Assembly: GCF_015354245.1 (NCBI RefSeq)
Contig: NZ_JADKYZ010000002.1
Coordinates: 744,001 to 808,000 of the forward strand
Length of the DNA: 64,000 nucleotides
Origin: Diaphorobacter caeni
Lineage (GTDB): Bacteria > Pseudomonadota > Gammaproteobacteria > Burkholderiales > Burkholderiaceae_C
Reading direction: 5' to 3'
The position numbers and the translations under genes are program-made. The notes under the pieces were generated by a model that had not been told where the DNA came from, searched no databases, and was given only the letters and a program-made list of their open reading frames with translations. Numbering within the stretch: the first letter of the stretch is position 1; the number at the start of each line of letters is the position of its first letter. Positions 9,078 through 17,569 of the stretch are shown here, in pieces.

Positions 9078-9996
9078 CGCGTGCCGCAAACGGCAGCTGC
9101 GACTCGATCAGCGCCCAGAGCCGGGGCGCGCCCAGCATCTGCACATGGGCGTATCCGGCCAGCAGATGGGGTTCGCCGTTCGCCAACTGCGAGGTGGATT
9201 CCGGGAAGACCACGTTGTCGCAGTCCGAAAAGACGCAATGCCAGCGCACTCGCGAGAACGCGCTGCCCGTTTCGGCCTCATCGCTGCGCAGCTGCGCGAG
9301 CCATGCGCTGCCGGGCCGCATCTCCTTGACGTTGGTCCCCAGCACGCACATCGCCAGCGGCGAGCCATGATGCGGAGTGCCGATGGTGATCGCCGCGTGC
9401 GGCACCAGCCCGCTGCCCGCAGGCAGGCTGCGCAGCCAGTCGCGCAGCACCAGCCCACCCATGCTGTGCCCGACCAGCAGCGGCGCCACGCCGGTGGCCT
9501 CATGCAGACGCCGCACGGCGGCCTCCACGGTGGGCCGTGCCGTCGCGATGCCGTGCAGCAGCATCGGCAGGCTCACCGCGACATAGGGAATGTTCTGCGC
9601 GCGCAACTGCAGCATGGTCTGCGTCCACACCGCGCGGTTGCACATCCATCCATGCACCAGCACCACGCCGCAGCGGCCTTGCGCATCCGGCGGCAGATGA
9701 TCGCCCACCTCCCACTCTCGCCACGGAATCTGCCAGGCGAACTGGTGCATGGACTCCTGCGTCTCGGCATTCCAGGCTCGAAGCACCGCGTCACGGCTCG
9801 CCACCGGCAGACCGAGCCGCCGCTTGAAAATCTGCATGACCCAGAACTGCAGCCCCAGCCACAGCCGCCCGGCCAGCATGAACAGCACGACGCCGACCAC
9901 CGCCAGCCACGCCGAACGCGGCCACGCCCAGGCGACCCAGGCGATCACGCAGAGCACGTTGAACAGACTGACGGCACGCAGCCACCAAGCAACCAT
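9067..9996 (-). CDS. membrane-anchored alpha/beta-fold hydrolase
   Basis: This is an alpha/beta hydrolase, probably an esterase or lipase. It has two N-terminal hydrophobic helices (about residues 5-55). The oxyanion region follows at VVLVHGWMCNRAVW, and the nucleophile elbow is GHSMGG with Ser178. A histidine for the triad lies near the C-terminus (HLLAGYAHVQM). The frame is open well upstream, but GAGAGG occurs about nine bases before the ATG at 9996, giving 309 aa. It is convergent with phhA and divergent from the MBL hydrolase. The substrate cannot be read from the sequence. Confidence 0.85.
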   Translation of the reverse strand: MVAWWLRAVSLFNVLCVIAWVAWAWPRSAWLAVVGVVLFMLAGRLWLGLQFWVMQIFKRRLGLPVASRDAVLRAWNAETQESMHQFAWQIPWREWEVGDHLPPDAQGRCGVVLVHGWMCNRAVWTQTMLQLRAQNIPYVAVSLPMLLHGIATARPTVEAAVRRLHEATGVAPLLVGHSMGGLVLRDWLRSLPAGSGLVPHAAITIGTPHHGSPLAMCVLGTNVKEMRPGSAWLAQLRSDEAETGSAFSRVRWHCVFSDCDNVVFPESTSQLANGEPHLLAGYAHVQMLGAPRLWALIESQLPFAARVRC

Positions 9997-10080
9997 GAAT
10001 TCCAGCCTCTCGAAGCCCAAGTCAGCAGCCATTGTGCATGTTGCGTCCCAAATTGCGCCTGACGGGCAGGCACAATGATT

Positions 10081-10154
10081 GAGAGCGTGTCGGCGATCTC
10101 CACACGGTCTTGCAGGCACCGCCTCGGGCTGAGATCGCGAACATGCTCCGAGAG
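10081..10154. repeat. short palindromic element (deletion form of the 27082 element)
   Basis: The left arm GAGAGCGTGTCGGCGATCTC (10081-10100) and the right arm GAGATCGCGAACATGCTC (10131-10148) are imperfect inverted repeats around a 30-bp GC-rich centre. The left arm and the start of the centre match the longer element at 27082-27251, whose inner hairpin is missing here. It lies in the divergent gap between the hydrolase and MBL genes. Confidence 0.65.
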
Positions 10155-10180
10155 ACAACCGCCACCACAAGATCAGAACC

Positions 10181-11107
10181 ATGACCCGCACCACGCCCGC
10201 CCTCCCCACTGACATCACCGTGCTGGAGCGCGGCTGGCTGTCCGCCAACAATGTGCTGTTTCAGGGCGAGCATGGAAGCGCGCTGGTCGACAGCGGCTAT
10301 TTCACCCACGCCGACCAGACCGTCGATCTGGTCGCCGCCACGCTCGGCGAGAAGCCGCTCGACCTGCTGATCAACACCCATCTGCACAGTGACCACTGCG
10401 GCGGCAACGCCGCCCTGCAGGCGCGCTGGCCGCAGCTTGCGACCCGCATTCCGCCGGGCCAGTTCGAGCAGGTGCGCCACTGGGACCCCGTCGCGCTGAC
10501 ATACGAGCCCACGGGCCAGCATTGCCCGCCGTTCCGCGCCGATGGCGTGCTCGTTCCGGGCGAACAGATCGCGCTGGGCGACCGGCACTGGCAGATCCAC
10601 GCCGCCCCCGGTCATGACGCGCATGCGGTCGTGCTGTTCGAACCCTCGTCGCGCGTGCTGATCTCGGGCGACGCGCTCTGGGAGAACGGCTTCGGAGTGG
10701 TGTTCCCCGAGCTTGAGGGAGAGGAAGGCTTTGCCGACGTCGGCGCGACGCTGGACCTCATCGAGCGCCTTGCGCCCGAAACCGTGATCCCCGGCCATGG
10801 CCCGGTGTTCGGCGACGTGCCGAGAGCGCTCGAGATCTCGCGCCGCCGCCTTGCGGGCTTTGTCGCCGCCCCGCTCAAGCACGCGCGCCATGCCGCCAAG
10901 GTATTGCTCAAGTACAAGCTGCTGGAATGGCAGCGCATTCCCTTGGAAGATGCACTGCGCTGGCTGGAAAGCACGCCCTATTTCCGCCTGCTGCACGAGC
11001 GCCATTTCGCGACCCTCGGCCTGCGCGAATGGGCCGAGGAGCTGGTGCGCGATCTCGTCGCCAGCGGCGCGGCGGCACGTCACGAAGCGCTGCTGCTCAA
11101 TGCCTGA
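10181..11107 (+). CDS. MBL-fold metallo-hydrolase
   Basis: This is a metallo-beta-lactamase-fold hydrolase. The dinuclear metal site motif HLHSDH is at residues 67-72, a second histidine lies in HAAPGHDAHAVVLF, a metal-bridging Asp in ISGDALWENG, and a last His in VIPGHGPVFGD. At 308 aa it carries a C-terminal helical extension after the MBL core (about 215-308) that may define substrate. The fold covers thioesterases, lactonases and glyoxalase II relatives; this sequence does not single one out. No strong ribosome-binding site is seen before the ATG. Confidence 0.88.
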   Translation: MTRTTPALPTDITVLERGWLSANNVLFQGEHGSALVDSGYFTHADQTVDLVAATLGEKPLDLLINTHLHSDHCGGNAALQARWPQLATRIPPGQFEQVRHWDPVALTYEPTGQHCPPFRADGVLVPGEQIALGDRHWQIHAAPGHDAHAVVLFEPSSRVLISGDALWENGFGVVFPELEGEEGFADVGATLDLIERLAPETVIPGHGPVFGDVPRALEISRRRLAGFVAAPLKHARHAAKVLLKYKLLEWQRIPLEDALRWLESTPYFRLLHERHFATLGLREWAEELVRDLVASGAAARHEALLLNA

Positions 11108-11295
11108 TGTCGGCCGTCAGCCGACTTTGAGCGACAGCGTTTTGCGGCTTGTGCATAAAACTCGCAAAAAGTTCCGTCGCATCCCCAAAAAAGCATAGCA
11201 AACGGCAACACCCTGTTGCCGAAGCGCCACATTTCACCCCAATTCCTCCCAGAAATTGCCGGAAATTGGGGTGACAAACATAACAAGCACGAGAA

Positions 11296-11310
11296 CGAGA
11301 GTGATTCTCA
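11296..11310. promoter_or_regulatory. candidate Fur box
   Basis: On the minus strand this reads TGAGAATCACTCTCG, matching the 7-1-7 Fur consensus TGATAATNATTATCA at about 10 of 14 fixed positions. It lies 38 bp before the ATG of the TonB-dependent receptor, close to where a promoter would be. Iron-repressed control of a siderophore receptor is the expected biology; the site itself is a pattern match. Confidence 0.6.
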
Positions 11311-11347
11311 ACAATAATTCACTCCAGTTAAACAGAGGGTATTTTTC

Positions 11348-13675
11348 ATGCAATCCAAACGTTCTTACGTTAAGAAGCCACGCAGCCTGCGCCTGGCTGA
11401 CAGCGTTGCAGCAGCCGTCGTTCTGCTGCCGCTGAGTGCTTTCGCTCAAACCACGGCCGCTCCCGCCGCCACTGAAGCCCTCCCCACCGTGACGGTGAAG
11501 GAACAGGCCATCGACCCGAACCCGAACGCCGAAGTCGGCGCGCCCTACAAGGCCAAGACTTCCGCCGATTCGCGCCACACCCGCCCGCTGGCCGAGACAC
11601 CGCAGACCATCTCGGTGATCACCAAGTCCGCCATCGACGACTCCGGCGCAACCGACTTGAAGCAGATCCTGTCGGCCCAGCCCGGCATCACACTGGGCAC
11701 CGGCGAAAACGGCAATGCCTTCGGTGACCGCTACATCATCCGTGGCCAGGAAGCCCGCTCCGACGTGTTCGTCGACGGCCTGCGCGACCCCGGCATGACC
11801 ACCCGCGAAAGCTTCGCGGCCGAACAAGTGGAAATCACCAAGGGCCCGAACTCCACGTTCGCAGGCCGTGGCTCCGCTGGCGGCGCGGTCAACGTGATCA
11901 CCAAGCAAGCCACGCTGGATTACGACTTCACGCGCTTCTCCGGCTCGGTCGGCACCGACAGCCACTACCGCCTGACGATGGACGCCAACAAGGCCATCAA
12001 CGACACCTTCGCGCTGCGCGTGAACGCGCTCGTGGGCTCGGAAGACGTGCCAGATCGCGGCCCGTCCGAGCGCAAGCGCAAGGGTCTGGCGCTGTCGGGC
12101 CTGTGGGAAATCAATCCTGACCTGAACGTCACCGTCGACTACTACGGCTTCCGCGGCAAGGACAATCAGCCCGACCTCGGCGGCTACCTCGTCGGCACCG
12201 CACCCGCCCGCTACCCCGCGAGCAACGTGCCCGTGTACGCACAGTCCAACGACTTCCTGAAGTCGGACGTCGACACGCTGACCGCACGCGTCAACTACCG
12301 CCTCACGCCCGACGTCAAGCTCAACAGCCTGACCCGCTACGGCACTTCGAGCAACGGCTACGCCACGACCGGCGCATCGAGCCGCACGGCCTACAACGCC
12401 GATGGCTCCACCTACACCACCGCCGGCCTCGACGGCGGTCACACCGGCTGGCAGGAAGTGCACTACTTCGCGCACCAGACCAACCTGCGCTGGGACACCC
12501 AGATCGGCGGCATGAAGCACGAGTTCATCACCGGCTTCGAGTACACCGACCACATGGTCAAGTCGGGCAACTACACCGTCGGCAACACCGGCGCCTACAA
12601 CTGCCGCACCAGCGCGACGGCCACAGCCAACAACGGCTGGTGCTTCACCAATGCAGCCGGCGCGAGCCTGGGCGACCCGACCACCATGGCCGGCCGCAAC
12701 TACTCACGCAACGGCTGGAACCGTGACTGGCAAGTGCGTACCTACGCCCTGTCGCTCATGGACACCGTAGATCTGACCGACAAGCTGACCGTGTTCGGCG
12801 GCGTGCGTGCCGACCACTACAAGCTGTCCATGCTGACCCGCAACGCCGCCACCGGCGCGCAGACCGGTGACTACGGCTTCAGCGACACGCTGTTCAACGG
12901 CCACCTGGGCGTGAGCTACAAGATCAACCCACAAGGCATCGTCTACGCTGGCTACGGCACATCGCAGGACATCAACGGCGGCGAGCCCGATGCGGGCACC
13001 AGCAGCGGCTACGGCGGCCTCGTGATCTACAACGGCAGCGCCGCAGGCGCCAAGCCCGAGCGTTCGCAGAACTTCGAACTCGGCACCAAGTGGAACATTC
13101 TGGACGACAAGCTGCTGGCGACCGCAGCCGTGTTCCAGACCACCAAGACCGACGTGATGGAAGGCGCGAACTACGACACGGCTGGCACGTTCAACACTGG
13201 CAAGAACCGCGTGCGCGGCGTCGAATTCGGTCTGGCCGGCAACGTGACCAAGGACTTCCAGGTGCAGGCCGGTGTGGCCATCATGAAGTCCAAGGTGCTG
13301 CGTTCCGCCACCGCCACCAACGTGGGCCGTCCGCTGTCCAACTTTGCTGACCGTTCGTTCGCTCTGCAAGGCAAGTACCAGCTGACCAAGGACCTCTCGA
13401 TCGGCGCCATCGCCCGTCACGAGAGCGACCGCTGCGGCGGCCAGCCTGACACCGCTGCCGGCTACACAGCCGCCGGCGTGTGCTCGCAGCCCGTGCCTTC
13501 GTTCACCGTGTATGACGCGTTCGCTTCGTATCGCATCAACAAGCACGCCGACGTGCGCCTGAACGTGCTGAACCTGACCAACAAGGACTACTACACTGCC
13601 GTGTACCGTTCGGGCGCGTTCCTGTACAAGGGCGACGCACGCGCCGTGCGCCTGACGCTGAACCTGGATCTGTAA
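11348..13675 (+). CDS. TonB-dependent siderophore receptor
   Basis: This is an outer-membrane receptor for ferric siderophore uptake, 775 aa. A long signal peptide ends near AFAQ (residue 34). The plug domain follows (about 75-185: PQTISVITKSAIDDSGATDLKQIL, then IIRGQEARSDVFVDGLRDPG and the conserved VEITKGPNSTFAGRGSAGGAVN). After it come the beta-barrel strands, ending VRLTLNLDL. The C-terminal residue is Leu rather than the usual Phe. The plug resembles catecholate receptors of the Fiu type, but ligand specificity is not readable. GAGGG precedes the start, and the promoter region has a candidate Fur box. The PKHD hydroxylase downstream is a common iron-starvation partner. Confidence 0.93.
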   Translation: MQSKRSYVKKPRSLRLADSVAAAVVLLPLSAFAQTTAAPAATEALPTVTVKEQAIDPNPNAEVGAPYKAKTSADSRHTRPLAETPQTISVITKSAIDDSGATDLKQILSAQPGITLGTGENGNAFGDRYIIRGQEARSDVFVDGLRDPGMTTRESFAAEQVEITKGPNSTFAGRGSAGGAVNVITKQATLDYDFTRFSGSVGTDSHYRLTMDANKAINDTFALRVNALVGSEDVPDRGPSERKRKGLALSGLWEINPDLNVTVDYYGFRGKDNQPDLGGYLVGTAPARYPASNVPVYAQSNDFLKSDVDTLTARVNYRLTPDVKLNSLTRYGTSSNGYATTGASSRTAYNADGSTYTTAGLDGGHTGWQEVHYFAHQTNLRWDTQIGGMKHEFITGFEYTDHMVKSGNYTVGNTGAYNCRTSATATANNGWCFTNAAGASLGDPTTMAGRNYSRNGWNRDWQVRTYALSLMDTVDLTDKLTVFGGVRADHYKLSMLTRNAATGAQTGDYGFSDTLFNGHLGVSYKINPQGIVYAGYGTSQDINGGEPDAGTSSGYGGLVIYNGSAAGAKPERSQNFELGTKWNILDDKLLATAAVFQTTKTDVMEGANYDTAGTFNTGKNRVRGVEFGLAGNVTKDFQVQAGVAIMKSKVLRSATATNVGRPLSNFADRSFALQGKYQLTKDLSIGAIARHESDRCGGQPDTAAGYTAAGVCSQPVPSFTVYDAFASYRINKHADVRLNVLNLTNKDYYTAVYRSGAFLYKGDARAVRLTLNLDL

Positions 13676-13690
13676 CTGGCCAGCCGAGCG

Positions 13691-13730
13691 ATCCGCAGCG
13701 CGTGAGAATTGACTCTCCGGCGCTGCGGAT
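13691..13730 (+). terminator. inverted repeat after the siderophore receptor
   Basis: ATCCGCAGCGC (13691-13701) and GCGCTGCGGAT (13720-13730) form a perfect 11-bp stem 16 bp after the receptor stop codon. The T-run after it is weak, so it may be an mRNA-stabilising hairpin as much as a terminator. Confidence 0.55.
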
Positions 13731-13768
13731 TGGTTCAGGTCTTGCATGACACAGATCAGTGACCATCG

Positions 13769-13794
13769 ATGCCGGGCCCCTGCCCGGCATTTGT
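13769..13794 (+). terminator. second hairpin after the siderophore receptor
   Basis: ATGCCGGGC-CCCT-GCCCGGCAT is a perfect 9-bp stem with a four-base loop, followed by TTGTGCTTG. It is a plausible Rho-independent terminator or attenuator between the receptor and the hydroxylase gene. Confidence 0.6.
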
Positions 13795-13849
13795 GCTTGT
13801 ATTTATCGGGTATTCATCGATTTCCGAACTTGAACAGGGAATCCAGATC

Positions 13850-14533
13850 ATGTTGATCACCATCGACAAGGTCCTGACCAAAGAGCAGGTCCTTCAATTC
13901 CGCCAGCAGCTCGACCACGCCGACTGGAGTGACGGCGCCGCCACCGCAGGCACGCTGGCCAAGAGCGTCAAGCGCAACCAGCAGCTCGACGACAACGGCG
14001 AGCTCTGCATCGCGCTCGGCAACCAGATCGTGCGCACGCTCTCGCAGACGCCGCTGTTCATCTCGGCCGCGCTGCCGCGCACCATCTATCCGCCCAAATT
14101 CAACCGCTATGCCGACGGCGGCACCTACGGCGCGCATGTGGACAGCGCGCTCATGTTCCTGCCCGGCAGCAGCCAGCAGATGCGCACCGACCTGTCGGCC
14201 ACGCTGTTTCTGGCCGAGCCCGACGAATACGACGGCGGCGAACTCGAGGTCGAAGGCCCGTTCGGCGTGCAATGCGTGAAGCTCGAAGCGGGCGACATGG
14301 TGCTCTATCCATCGAGCAGCCTGCACCGCGTCACGCCCGTCACGCGCGGCGCACGCGTGGCCTCGTTCTTCTGGATCGAGAGCCTCGTGGCCAACGAGAC
14401 CGAGCGCACGCTGCTGTTCGATCTGGACCAGTCCGTGCAGCACATGGCCCCTTCCTTCGCCCCCGACGACCAGCGCCTCGTGCAGCTCACCGGCGTCTAT
14501 CACAACCTGTTGCGACGCTGGGCCAAAACCTGA
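13850..14533 (+). CDS. PKHD-type Fe(II)/2-oxoglutarate hydroxylase (PiuC/YbiX family)
   Basis: This is a 227-aa Fe(II)- and 2-oxoglutarate-dependent dioxygenase of the PiuC/YbiX family, usually encoded beside TonB-dependent siderophore receptors and induced by iron limitation. The double-stranded beta-helix metal ligands are His96 and Asp98 ([10 protein letters not shown]) and His159 ([10 protein letters not shown]), with Arg169 as the likely 2-oxoglutarate anchor. I chose the ATG at 13850 ([10 protein letters not shown]), which matches the family start, although the frame is open upstream through the terminator hairpin. Its physiological substrate is not established. Confidence 0.93.
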   Translation: MLITIDKVLTKEQVLQFRQQLDHADWSDGAATAGTLAKSVKRNQQLDDNGELCIALGNQIVRTLSQTPLFISAALPRTIYPPKFNRYADGGTYGAHVDSALMFLPGSSQQMRTDLSATLFLAEPDEYDGGELEVEGPFGVQCVKLEAGDMVLYPSSSLHRVTPVTRGARVASFFWIESLVANETERTLLFDLDQSVQHMAPSFAPDDQRLVQLTGVYHNLLRRWAKT

Positions 14534-14588
14534 CATCCACTGGATCGCAGAACGTTTTAAGATCCGTTTCCCTCTAGGAGTGCACCTC

Positions 14589-14861
14589 ATGAAAACCATC
14601 AAAACTGTCTTGTGCGCCGCCATCCTGACCATCGGAACAGGCAGCGCCTTCGCTCACGGCAACGTGACCTGCAAGGAATATCCCAAGAACGAATGGCGCC
14701 CGCACACCGAGCTGCAGCAGAAGCTCGAGAAGGAAGGCTGGGTCATCCGCCGCATGGAAAAGACCGCCACCTGCTACGAGGTCTACGCCAAGGACCCCAA
14801 GGGAAAGCGCATCGAAGCGTTCTTTGATCCCAAGACCTTCGAACGCGTTGAAGAAGAATAA
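14589..14861 (+). CDS. secreted PepSY-domain protein
   Basis: This is a small exported protein of 90 aa: a cleavable signal peptide (to about SAFAHG, residue 23) and one PepSY-like domain (about 30-88) with KLEKEGWVIRRMEK and CYEVYAKDPKGKRIEAFFDP. Two cysteines in the mature part (VTCKEY and TCYEV) may form a disulfide. AGGAG lies eight bases before the ATG. Its end overlaps the cytochrome b gene, and PepSY plus cytochrome b pairs recur near iron-uptake genes, where they may reduce ferric iron; that role is inferred. Confidence 0.85.
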   Translation: MKTIKTVLCAAILTIGTGSAFAHGNVTCKEYPKNEWRPHTELQQKLEKEGWVIRRMEKTATCYEVYAKDPKGKRIEAFFDPKTFERVEEE

Positions 14862-15423
14862 TCCGCTTGCTGAAAGCCAGACCGCGCCGCTGAAGGTGCG
14901 CGTCTGGGACTGGCCCGTGCGTTTGCTGCACTGGGGTCTGGTGGTCTGCATCGCGCTGTCCTGGTGGAGCCGCGAAGACCTCGGACCCTTGCACGAGCGC
15001 ACGGGCTATGTCGTCATCGGCATCCTGGCGGCACGCCTGCTGTGGGGTTTCGTGGGCACGCATTACGCGCGCTTCGCGCAGTTCGTGCGCGCACCCCGGG
15101 CCACCATCGCCTACGCGCGCGCCGCGCTCAAGGGCAAGGCGCCGCGCTACATAGGCCACAACCCGCTGGGCGGCTGGATGGTGGTGGCGCTGCTCGCCTG
15201 CCTGAGCCTGCTCACCTTCACGGGCTGGCTCTACACCACGGACATGTTCTGGGGCTACGGCTGGCTTGCCGAGCTGCACAAGTATCTGGCCTGGACCCTG
15301 CTCGGCCTCGTCGCCCTGCACATCGCCGGCATGCTCTGGACCTGCTGGGAGCACCGCGAAAATCTGGTGCGCGCGATGTTCACCGGAAAAAAAGCCACGC
15401 CATCCGCAGACGACGTGGCTTGA
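14848..15423 (+). CDS. cytochrome b561/b6-type diheme membrane protein
   Basis: This is an integral membrane cytochrome b of about 190 aa with four helices. Haem-ligand histidines are recognisable in WPVRLLHWGLV, TGYVVIGILAARLLWGFVG (in the conserved helix-two context, followed by THYARF), AELHKYLAWTLLG and LVALHIAGMLW. It would pass electrons through the inner membrane, perhaps with the PepSY protein. The start is uncertain: in-frame TTG codons occur at 14824 and 14848, both overlapping the PepSY gene, and no ATG is available. I use 14848, close to the hydrophilic N-terminus of relatives. Confidence 0.85.
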   Translation: MKKNNPLAESQTAPLKVRVWDWPVRLLHWGLVVCIALSWWSREDLGPLHERTGYVVIGILAARLLWGFVGTHYARFAQFVRAPRATIAYARAALKGKAPRYIGHNPLGGWMVVALLACLSLLTFTGWLYTTDMFWGYGWLAELHKYLAWTLLGLVALHIAGMLWTCWEHRENLVRAMFTGKKATPSADDVA

Positions 15424-15460
15424 TCGTTAGCAACGCTCAAGACTGGCGCGTCCCAAGCGA

Positions 15461-15563
15461 GTGACAGCCGAGCAAGGGCCGCTCCGCAGCGCCGGCCGTG
15501 TCCCCCTCCGCTGCGCAACGCGCAGCATCAGAGAGGGGGAAGGCGCGAAGCGACTCAGGGGGT
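15461..15563. repeat. dispersed hairpin element at the 3' end of the lytic transglycosylase gene (copy 1)
   Basis: The core is a two-tier hairpin: CCCCCTC (15502-15508) with GAGGGGG (15533-15539), enclosing GCTGCGC-AAC-GCGCAGC (15510-15526). It is followed by GAAGGCGCGAAGCGACTCAGGGGG. A second copy at 61769-61861 has the same flanks and the same AAC loop but different, still complementary, inner-stem bases. Both copies end about ten bases past a minus-strand stop codon, which suggests a transcription terminator or 3'-end-stabilising repeat. Confidence 0.75.
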
Positions 15564-15572
15564 GCCAGCCGT

Positions 15573-17555
15573 TTACGGCAGGTCTTTGTTCGGCTCGGGT
15601 TCCGCCGCGTTGCGCGGCCCCACTGTCCCCAATCGCGACTTGATCGACTGCGGCTGTCCCGTGAGGATGGCCGCATAGTTGGTCGTGTTCGCCAGCACGT
15701 TCTTCACGTAGGTGCGGGTCTCGGTGAACGGCACGTTCTCGGCCCAGATCGCCGCGTCGATCACCGGACCGTTGCGCCAGTTGCGCGGGCGACCGGGCCC
15801 GGCGTTGTAGGCGGCGGCGGCCAGCGCCATCGAGCCGTCGAAATCATCGAGCGCGAGCTTGAGATACGCGGTGCCGATGGTGATGTTGGTCTCGCGGTCA
15901 TAGATCATGTCGGGCGTGAAGTCGGTCATGCCGATCTTGCGGGCCGTCCACTTGGCGGTCGCAGGCATCACCTGCATGAGGCCCGAGGCCCCCACATGCG
16001 AGCGCGCGTCCATGATGAAGCGGCTTTCCTGACGGATCAGGCCATAGACATAGGCGGGATCAAGGCCGATGCCCTTCGAATGGTCCACCACCGAGCTGCG
16101 GAACGGCATCGGAAAGCGCTGCGTCGCGTCAATGAACGACTTGGTGCGCTCGCTGGTGTTGATGCAGCGGTCCCAGATCTCCTGCTTGCAGGCCAAGTCG
16201 GCAGCGGCCAGCAGCTCGCGGTCATTCAGGCCGCCGGGGTTGTGCAGATTGGTCGCGTAGTTCCATTCGCGCACACCCTCGCTGCGCAGACCGAGCAAGA
16301 TGGCATAGAGCCCGCGGTTGAGCCCCGGATTGGCGCGCGCGCCTGCGATCTCTTCGGGCGTGAGCGGCGAAGGTGCCGGTGGTGTGGTCAGCTTCTGGCC
16401 GAGTTCCTCGCGCGCCAGCTGCTCGTAGAAGCTGCTGGTGCCCGCGATCGACTCGAACAGACGCTTGGCATTGGCCTTGTCCTCGTCACCAGGACGGTTC
16501 GACAAATAGGCGCGGCCACGCCAGTACACCCAGGTGGGATCGGTGCGGCCCATCGCGCTCATCGCGTCGATGCTGCGCGAGACGACCTTCCACTGCCCGG
16601 CACGCATCGCGGCGCGCACGCGCCAGCCCAGCATGTCGTCGTTCAGGTCGGCGTCCCGCGTCACATTGTTGAAATAGCCCAGCGCATCGGGCGACAGCGA
16701 GTTGGCCGCCTGCTTGCCGATCAGCCCCCAGAGCCAGTTGCGCTCCTCGGCCGAGAGCTGCACGCCCCATTTGTTGTCGAGCATGTTCGCGGCCTGCGCC
16801 GGATCGCTCATGGCCATGCGGATCAACGCCAGCACGATGAATTCCTGCTTCATCTTGCCGCGCGCCGTGGCCCGGCCCGTCAGGTATTTCGTGGGCGAGT
16901 CGATGGCCTCGCGCAGACCGCCCGCCGCCTCGGGAGCGACAATCTGCACGGCCTTGGCCACCGCGCGCAGACGATTGGCCTCGGCCGCGAGCCGCGCCTT
17001 GCGCCAGACGTCGTTGGCCTTGATCTTCTTGTTGGCGTACAGCTCGGACGCCGCATAGGCGCAGCCGTCATCCAGCTCACGCTGTCCGTACCAGTTGCGA
17101 AGAATCAGCTCCGCGCCCTCTTCGGTCGCCTTGCCGAGCATCTGGTCAACATTGAGGGCGTAGCACTGCACCTCCTTGTCGTCGCGCATGCGGAACTTGA
17201 AGTGCATGTCCATGAACCGCTCCCAGTCGCGACGCTGACCCAGCAGCAGCAGCCAGTCGTTGCGCAGGCGGTCTTCCTGATAGCTGCCCGCGTAGCGTTG
17301 CAGGAAAGCATCAACCTCGTCCTGCGTCGCCTCCTCGATCCGCGCCTTGAGTTCCCAGTACGCAGCCCACGGCTCGAGCACGTGTCCACGCGCGCCGGGC
17401 AACAGTGCGGTGAGTTTTTGCTTGTCCTTCTGCCTGAACGCTTTTTGCATTTCAAGCAGCACATCATCGCCTCGGGTTTGTGCCGAAACGGGAGCAACCG
17501 TACTTGCCAGACTAGCTCCGAGCAGTAACGGTGTCAGAATCTTGAGCCATTGCAT
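15573..17555 (-). CDS. slt: soluble lytic murein transglycosylase
   Basis: This periplasmic enzyme cleaves the MurNAc-GlcNAc bond of peptidoglycan with 1,6-anhydro product formation. The 660-aa protein has a signal peptide (MQWLKILTPLLLGASL, cleavage near VSAQ) and a long alpha-helical superhelix. Its C-terminal GH23 domain has the catalytic Glu in LIRQESRFIM, then GASGLMQVMPATAKW and AAAYNAGPGRPRNW. I chose the ATG at 17555 because it puts the signal peptide at the N-terminus. That leaves only about 14 bp to the divergent cyclo-ligase start. Confidence 0.93.
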   Translation of the reverse strand: MQWLKILTPLLLGASLASTVAPVSAQTRGDDVLLEMQKAFRQKDKQKLTALLPGARGHVLEPWAAYWELKARIEEATQDEVDAFLQRYAGSYQEDRLRNDWLLLLGQRRDWERFMDMHFKFRMRDDKEVQCYALNVDQMLGKATEEGAELILRNWYGQRELDDGCAYAASELYANKKIKANDVWRKARLAAEANRLRAVAKAVQIVAPEAAGGLREAIDSPTKYLTGRATARGKMKQEFIVLALIRMAMSDPAQAANMLDNKWGVQLSAEERNWLWGLIGKQAANSLSPDALGYFNNVTRDADLNDDMLGWRVRAAMRAGQWKVVSRSIDAMSAMGRTDPTWVYWRGRAYLSNRPGDEDKANAKRLFESIAGTSSFYEQLAREELGQKLTTPPAPSPLTPEEIAGARANPGLNRGLYAILLGLRSEGVREWNYATNLHNPGGLNDRELLAAADLACKQEIWDRCINTSERTKSFIDATQRFPMPFRSSVVDHSKGIGLDPAYVYGLIRQESRFIMDARSHVGASGLMQVMPATAKWTARKIGMTDFTPDMIYDRETNITIGTAYLKLALDDFDGSMALAAAAYNAGPGRPRNWRNGPVIDAAIWAENVPFTETRTYVKNVLANTTNYAAILTGQPQSIKSRLGTVGPRNAAEPEPNKDLP

Positions 17556-17569
17556 TACTGGATTATGTG

